Made by a program: the position numbers and the translations under genes. A stretch of DNA of 64,000 nucleotides from Manis javanica. Lineage: Eukaryota > Chordata > Mammalia > Pholidota > Manidae. Location: positions 145,311,173-145,375,172 of the forward strand of contig NC_133156.1 in NCBI RefSeq assembly GCF_040802235.1, written 5' to 3'. The notes under the pieces are model-generated. The model saw nothing but the letters and a program-made list of their open reading frames with translations. It did no database searches and was not told where the DNA came from. Positions 57,782 to 64,000 of the stretch are shown in pieces; position 1 is the first letter of the stretch; every line of letters begins with the position of its first letter.

Positions 57782-58951
57782 AAATATTGCCCAAGCATTA
57801 TATTTAAGTAAAAAAAACAGTCCTAGAATTTAATGTTATTAATAAACTCACTTGAAGCTTAGAGTACAGCAAATATTGTAACAATATCATTACAGAAAAA
57901 GCTACAGGATGTAAAAAAGAATTAACAGCACTTTGAACATTCATGAAGAAAATAAAACTATCAATGAAGCCATTCATCTAGCAATCATCATGAGAAACTA
58001 CCCTGGGTCAATAGCTCTCCTCTGCTTCTCCAGAAGAGGGCTGTGGATGGAGAAGTCATATACTGAAATGACCTGGTTCATACATCCGAGAAGCAAACAG
58101 TCACCCACAGAGACAAAGGACAAACATGTCATTACTTCAAGTCCTTCACAGGCTCCTTACCCTGAAGTAGTGCCAGCCAGGGAGGGGCAAGCAGCCAGTG
58201 AAAACAGCGTCATGCCCCTGTGAGCTTCTTCTGTTAAGGCATGAAGAACTTCCAAAGTATTTATTATCTTCTGGTGTTTATTCTGACTGCAATTCATTTT
58301 TGTGAATTTTATCTTTTGTTTGACTTTTGAAAACCAGTTTGATAATCGAGCAACCAATCTTATGAGCCCTGTGTTCTCACAGCTGCCAAGGACTATGAGT
58401 CCATGTTTTTGTATTAATTTGCAATTATCATATAGGAGAGAAATGTGTAGTGCCAGAAGTATTCAGAAAGTCCCTATAGCAAGACCTACAACCTACTTTA
58501 AAATTCACTGCACCATGGTTTGTTTTTTCCAACTCACTGAATACATCCCAGAGCAGAAATAAATTAAATGTGATTTTTCTTAGAATTATCTGTACATCAC
58601 CAAAATGTCCTATTGCATTTAACTTAAAATTGACTGCAGTTTAAGCCATAATGCACATTTCTTATGAAATCCTACAGCAGGAAGCAAACCTTAAAGAGTC
58701 ACAGCTTGTGAGTGATGTCATGTGGGTCACATCACACCTGGGCCGACCCTGGAGAGCCAGGCAAATCCTCATAATCTGCACCTACAGCTCTGAACACAGA
58801 AACCAGTTATTACTTATACACACCCACATAGAAATAACATTTTAAAAAATCCATTTGTATTTATCTGCTTTCTCTTTTCACACATATTTAGTCTGTTACA
58901 TAACACAGTTATAGGACACAACTTAAATATAGGAATAAAAAGAGTGAGGGG
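57782..58951. other. Unique-looking intergenic DNA
   Basis: Nothing recognised. Small open frames at 57933-58562 have no known product. Confidence 0.4.
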
Positions 58952-59866
58952 GAGATTCTCAAGATGGCGGCATGAGTAGGGCGGTGGAAATCTCCTCCCA
59001 AAACCATATATACTTTGAAAATACAGCGAATACAACTATTCCTAAAAGAGTGACTAGAAGATACAGTACTGCAGGCTACAACTACATCTGTGAGAACTCA
59101 ACATCTCACGAAAAGGGTAAGATACAAAGGCACGACACGGCAGGACCTGAGCACTCCCCCCACCCCAGCTCACCAGCGGGAGGAAAAGAATCAGAGTGGG
59201 GAGGGAGTAGAGCACAGGACTGTTACACAACCCAAACTTCAGGGGCCCTAACCCCCTGGGTAGCAGTGCAGCACCAAAGCCCCTCACGGCGATAAGCAGC
59301 CTGCCATTCATTCCCCCCACCGGGACTGCAAGCAAACTGGCTGATCCGCCACTGCTGCTGAGCAACCCGGGAGCAGCCCCTCCCACAGCAACCGCACAGA
59401 GGCTTCTCCCAGCGCACAGCTAACTGCGCCAGACCCAGAGGCTGCTCCCTGCGCGCAGTCAACTGACACAGACAGCGGAGACGGGGGCAGAGTCCGGAAG
59501 GCACAAAGGAGCTTTATTCGCATGGTGAAGACGCACTACTCACCTGCACACCCGTCAATGCCCTAGGCCATCCCGAGGGCCCTCCGCCCATAGCCGCTCA
59601 GGGGATCGACCCAGAGGCTACCCTCTGTACATGGCCAACCGACACAGGCAGAAGAAGCCGGCGCAGAGCCTGCACAGAAAGTAGGAGCCCTATTCTCGTG
59701 GCAAACATGCATGGATAGCCTGCAACCACCGCCAGTGCTCTCGGCCATACTGAAGGCCACCCCATGCACGGCAGCTAGGGATCAACCCAGAGGCTGCCCC
59801 CTGCACACAGCTGACTGGCACAGGCAGAGGAAGTGGGTGAGTCCAGAAAGCACGTACGAGCTCTTG
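58952..59866 (+). mobile_element. LINE-1 copy 4: 5' UTR only, with 176-bp monomers
   Basis: Starts with the lineage leader ('caagatggcggcatgagtagg', 'ggtggaaatctcctcccaaaaccata'), most like copy 1. Instead of ORF1 it runs into GC-rich tandem units and then stops at about 59866 in ordinary DNA, without ORFs or poly(A). Units begin with 'cccagaggct' at 59434, 59610 and 59786, a spacing of exactly 176 bp each time. The third unit is cut after about 80 bp. A 39-bp partial repeat precedes the first (59397 versus 59436). Confidence 0.7.
59434..59866 (+). repeat. Tandem 176-bp monomers in L1 leader
   Basis: Two full units and one partial unit keep register but differ at roughly a third of positions by eye, so the array is not recent. 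Mouse L1 leaders are built from promoter monomers of about 200 bp, so these may be an independent example in another mammalian order. Confidence 0.65.
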
Positions 59867-60576
59867 TAAATCAAACTAACTGAATGGTTCTGTGCTTTAC
59901 TCTCTCCTACTAGTCTCTAGACTTTTAAATCAAGACAACATATTTAGAGATTTTGGATTTCCTTTCTAAATAAGAAGTTAACCTTCATGGCACTATGTTA
60001 AGCAAGCCATCATAACCAAAAGCCTAATTTAAATAAAGGCTTGCTTTTTCATAAATAACCACTAACAACATCTGGTCACCTGGGGTGATGGCAAAGCAAA
60101 GGGCCACACCAAATCAAACCCTGTGCTCCTCTCCCGGGGACACTATGTTGAACAATCAGTTACATCACTCAGGAAGCCTAACGAAGGGATAAACATGAGA
60201 AAAAGAAAAGGTAACAAAAAAAAAGATGATGCAAACAAATCATGGGATCTTTGATTCTTCAAACTAAAATGTCACTATGCTTCCGATACCTGAGATATTT
60301 TGGTGCCAAAATGCTAAATCATAAAAAGAAAGTTTCTGAATACAGACACCCTAACTTTCTGTTCTGGGGTATCTATATATCACAGGGCCTAGCTTATTTT
60401 TTAGAATATTAAAATTATGGGCAAAGTAGTGATACAGCCTTAAAAAGCAAAGATAGAACAATTTTTCTGCCCCCAAAAATGCCTTCCTTTTGGGAAACCA
60501 ATGCTAAAACCTCCTGGGTGAGATGAGTTGGTGTCTTTTCGGCCCAAACGCTCCAGTCCTGGACATGCTCCCCTTC
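59867..60576. other. Intergenic DNA without recognised features
   Basis: Nothing recognisable. Confidence 0.4.
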
Positions 60577-60980
60577 TGTTCAGTCCCCTGGAGCTGCTGT
60601 AACAAAGCACCACACATTGGAGGCTTAAACCAAAATTTACCACTTCCTAGTCCAGAAGCCGGAAGTCTGAGATCAAGGTGCTGGCAGGGTGGGTTCCTCT
60701 GGGACTGTGAAGGCAGGATCTGTCCCCAGCCTCTCTCCGGGCTTGATGGAGCACATCTTCTTGTGTCTTCACATCATCTTCCCTTGTGCATGCTGCCCCT
60801 GTGCCCAAATTTTCCCTTTTTATGAGGGCATCAGTCCTATTGAATTCTACCCTAATGACCTCATTTTAACTTGATTTCCTCTGTAAATCCCTATCTCCAT
60901 ACACCATCACATTCTAAGGGGCTGGGAGTTGGGATTCTAACATATCTCCTCTGGTGGAGATACAATTCAACCCAGAACAT
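60577..60980 (-). repeat. MLT1-type LTR, antisense
   Basis: 'cccctggagctgctgtaacaaagcaccacacattggaggcttaaacc' through 'gcttgatggagcacatcttcttgtgtcttcacatc' and 'ctaatgacctcattttaacttgattt' to 'acaattcaacccagaaca' is the antisense MLT1 consensus. Nearly complete. Confidence 0.85.
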
Positions 60981-61867
60981 CTTCCCTGGAGCATGAAAGT
61001 CTGAATTCATTTCTAAGGATTGTTACCAGCAAGTTAGGGCCTTTATTTCTACTTAAGGCAGCTCGTTCCCACCCTCTTCCTGGCATACACTTAGGGTAGG
61101 CAACTACAAGGCCCCTTCCTGAGGCACCAAGAACCTTTTTATCACGTGTTCCCTGGCAATTGTGATTGCTCTGTCAGAAAAATAATACATTAATCTTCAG
61201 ACATTTCAAAAACCTAAGTCAAGAATGCCTTTGAGCCCCTGGGAAAGACAGGTGTTGTTATTGCACTGCTGTCACAGAGTTACGGCTAATATTTCTTAAA
61301 ATCTGTGCATCCCCATTGCACATGCTGACCACCCTCAGTCAGTATAAGATCTCAACTAAGTGCTCAGCACCGTGGACTGAATCAGCAATAACACAGCTTG
61401 AAATTTCTCAGCTCCACTTGTATGGCTGCCAGTAACTGGACCCTGAGCAGAATGGGCAGCCCATCCTTATGGGCCCCGTTAGGTAATCAGGCTCATTAGG
61501 TGGTGTCTCTGCTCATTATGGCTCATGTCAGAGCAAGAAGGAACAGATCCTCACGGACTCTTCATGACCAGCGGGAGCTTTAGCTGATGCATGGACTTGC
61601 AGCCCAGGGAGAGACTGTCATTCTGTAATTCCGTTGGTCCTGCTACCACTCATCCAGCACAGCCTCTTTACATCCCTGCCCCCATTTGCCAGACACTGGA
61701 AGGGGGGAACCATCCTTTCAGAATATCAGTGAGGGGAATGATGTCATCTTTTGCCACAATATTTGCTCTTCAGGGAAACTTGTAAGGAAAATACACATAT
61801 CTCAAAAACCATACCAGAACTTAACTTTCTTTCTCATTATAAGGGCCAGATGATGAGGTGCCACTGT
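60981..61867. other. Intergenic DNA without recognised features
   Basis: Nothing recognisable. Confidence 0.4.
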
Positions 61868-62359
61868 GGTGTTGCTTGTGTCCCTGCAAAGAGACATGTT
61901 GAAGTCTCAACCCTTGGTTCCTGTGAATGTGATCTTAATGGGAATTAGGGTGTTTGGAGATGTAAATGAAGTTAAGGTGAGGTCACTTGGGATGAGGGTG
62001 GACCCTCACCTAATGACTGGTGTCCTTCTAAGACAAGGAAATTTGGACACAGGCACATACAGAGAGGAGAGCCTTCACCCTCCATGTGAAGATGCAGAGA
62101 GGGGAGTGTCACGTGACAAGAGACACCCAGAGAGTGTGGTGATGAGACTGAAAGGCAAGGAACCCCTAGGGCTGCCACAGCCAGCGGAAGCCAGGAAAAT
62201 ACAAGAAAACAGCCTCCCCTAAAGCTTTAGAGAGCCCATAGCCCTGCCAACACCTTGATTTCAGACTTCCGTGCCCCAGAACTGTGAGAGAACACATTTC
62301 TACATTTTAAGCCACTCATTTCTGTAACTTATTATGACAGCCCTGTGAAACTAATACAG
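61868..62359 (+). repeat. MLT1-type LTR
   Basis: 'acatgttgaagtctcaacccttggttcctgtgaatgtgatcttaatgg', 'atgactggtgtccttctaagacaaggaaatttggacacaggcaca' and 'cagccctgtgaaactaatacag' follow the MLT1 consensus in sense orientation. Confidence 0.85.
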
Positions 62360-62885
62360 GTACTAGATTAATTCACAAAATTCCACGTGCTCCTCTGTGC
62401 TGAGAATATGGAAGACAGTGTGGTGCATCAGTTATGACTCTTCTCTGGAGAGGTTTGTAATTTGGGGGAATAATGCATAAATAGCTGTCATGCAGATGGA
62501 AAATGACACTGCCTTTTAAAAGATACATACCACTGGAGTTTCATCTCTTACCTAAGAGCCTTCACTAAGAGGCAAAAATGAACTAGATCCAAGCCTTCTC
62601 AGTGAGTTCCCCTCCTCAGGTCCTGAGGCTGTGGATTTATGGTATCTGTTTGTCAGGGGGTGCATGTGTGTGAAAGGAGGAGATATCAGCTAGAAAAGGA
62701 GGTAAGCCATTGCCCTGGTTCTCCCTGCTTTTAGGATTTGCAAGGAGAGCTCAGGCATCTCACAGTGGAAGCTTTCTTCTCATAGAAGCACAGAGTCACA
62801 AAAGAAACAGAAAAATGGACTCATCAAGGATACTAGTTATGCTCATCAGTCTGCATGCTCCCCTACCACACTCACTTTTATCTTC
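62360..62885. other. Intergenic DNA without recognised features
   Basis: Nothing recognisable. Confidence 0.4.
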
Positions 62886-63360
62886 TAAAAATGTGAGATA
62901 AAATTGACAGATTAGTGTCAGGTATACAACATAACAATTCGATATTTATATATCATGAAATGATCACCATTATAAATTTACTTAGTATTTATTGCACACA
63001 TAAGTAACAAAATTTTTTTCTTATAATGACAATTTTTAAGATCTACTCTCATAGCATCTTTCAAATATGTAATACAATATTATCAATCATAGTCACCATG
63101 CTGTACATTCCATCCCAGGACTTATTTATAACTGGAAGTTTGTACTTTTGAATTCCTTCAGTCATTTCATCCCACCTGCCCCTGCCTCTGGAAACCATGA
63201 ATGTGTTCTCTCTATCTCTAAGCTCTATTTTGTCCTCTTAGATTCTACATATAAATGAGGTCATACGGTATTTGTCTTTCTCTGACTTCTGTCTCCAGGT
63301 CCATCCACAAGTGGCAAGATTTCCTTCTCTTCCATGGCTGAGTAATATATACCATTAAGG
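62886..63360 (-). repeat. L1M 3' end, antisense
   Basis: Antisense L1M 3' UTR ('aggtatacaacataacaattcgatatttatatatc', 'catgctgtacattccatcccaggacttatttataactgg') running into antisense ORF2 end ('ggtccatccacaagtggcaagatttccttctcttccatggctgag'). Confidence 0.8.
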
Positions 63361-63849
63361 AATCTTTCACAACTACAGGTGGGTCTGTGGTGGGTACTGT
63401 CTTATCTTTCCCCTGAAAAGGTAAGAGATCTGGGCTAGTAGTTGCCCTCTTGCCTTCTATATGGAGAAAGTCCATTTGCAGAAAGAACCTGTGTAGAAAC
63501 AACCAGAACCATGAGAAAAAGAATCCTGCTAGCCTTGTTTGAGTACCTGGACCCAGCCACACCAAAGCCTGATGCATCCCGGACTTCCACAGAATATATT
63601 CCCTCTGTCAGTGTGTCTCCCAGGTCAGGATGAGCTATGCCTTCTGCCGACACATTCCTGTATTGCAAGAATAAGTATCACCTGTCTTTAAACTTCATAG
63701 CATCATGTGCATACCTGCCACAAAACCCTCTTCTTACAGAAATGGAGCACTCTAAGCTTTGGAAAAAATCTTGTCACCTCTTAGTGTGTTTTAATGATAG
63801 ATGCATGGATAATAGATAGCTAATAGGTGAGCATCCTAATAATGCAAGT
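63361..63849. other. Intergenic DNA without recognised features
   Basis: Nothing recognisable. Confidence 0.4.
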
Positions 63850-64000
63850 TTGATTTGACATTGAAATATCAATCAGTGTTGTATGCTAAATAGACTAAAA
63901 GAGAAAAACAATATTATAATCTCAATTCTTTAAGAATATTTGATAAAGTCCAACATTTATTCATGATAAAAACCTCAGTAAAATAAGATTTTAAGTGAAC
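63850..64000 (+). repeat. Old L1 ORF2 fragment, continues past the window
   Basis: 'gacattgaaatatcaatcagtgttgtatgctaaatagactaaaagagaaaaacaatattataatctcaattc' and 'ccaacatttattcatgataaaaacctcag' are diverged L1 reverse-transcriptase-region sequence ('...cattcatgataaaaactctc' in copy 1, 6231-6252). Confidence 0.65.

Noticed and set aside
59054..59386. Cys/Gly-rich minus-strand frames in the monomer region of L1 copy 4
   Set aside because: Explained by the GC-rich repeat units; kept only as part of the antisense-frame observation.

Overview
This is ordinary nuclear DNA of a placental mammal and is mostly or wholly intergenic. I recognise no host protein-coding exon, tRNA or rRNA. The identifiable content is layers of retrotransposons: young LINE-1 copies of one lineage on top of old mammalian repeats (L1M, L2, MIR, MLT1/MLT2 LTRs, Tigger and hAT-Charlie DNA transposons). 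Alu, rodent B1/B2, carnivore tRNA-Lys SINE, ruminant BovB and horse ERE repeats were all not seen. This fits a lineage without an abundant young SINE. A pangolin-like laurasiatherian is my guess and is not established.

Layout. 1-2380: a probable solo retroviral LTR (about 192-672), then unique sequence. 2381-10405: a single 8-kb insertion bounded by a 16-bp target-site duplication. It holds a nearly full-length L1 (intact ORF1, frameshifted ORF2), then about 150 bp of unidentified sequence, then a defective endogenous retrovirus 3' end (integrase tail, transmembrane Env, LTR) ending in poly(A) just after the LTR polyadenylation signal. 10406-17650: AT-rich DNA with old antisense L1 pieces and an MLT1 LTR. 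17655-23362: an old L1 3' end split by a second L1 (17919-23001) with its own duplication; ORF1 is open and ORF2 carries a 1.1-kb internal deletion. 23400-35790: unique DNA with MIR, MLT2, L2, a Tigger1 inside an old L1, a hAT-Charlie element and microsatellites. 35792-38853: a third L1, intact at its 5' end but cut off inside ORF2 without poly(A). 38935-46600: old L1, MIR and hAT pieces in AT-rich DNA, with a perfect 71-bp tandem duplication. About 46870-49965: two long L2 fragments in opposite orientation. 50000-58950: unique DNA with a CpG-rich candidate promoter (54600-54990). 58952-59866: a fourth L1, only its 5' UTR, carrying 176-bp tandem monomers. The rest has two MLT1 LTRs, an antisense L1M and the start of another L1.

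How the parts relate. The young L1 copies encode, or once encoded, ORF1p (RNA-binding chaperone) and ORF2p (endonuclease and reverse transcriptase). Three things stand out: an L1 that appears to have carried retroviral env/LTR sequence along as a 3' transduction; short ORF2-derived patches copied into the 5' UTR or ORF1 of two L1 copies; and rearrangement breakpoints that cluster just downstream of the endonuclease domain. All three suggest template switching during L1 reverse transcription. All repeat family names come from recognising consensus-like sequence by eye; no database search was run.
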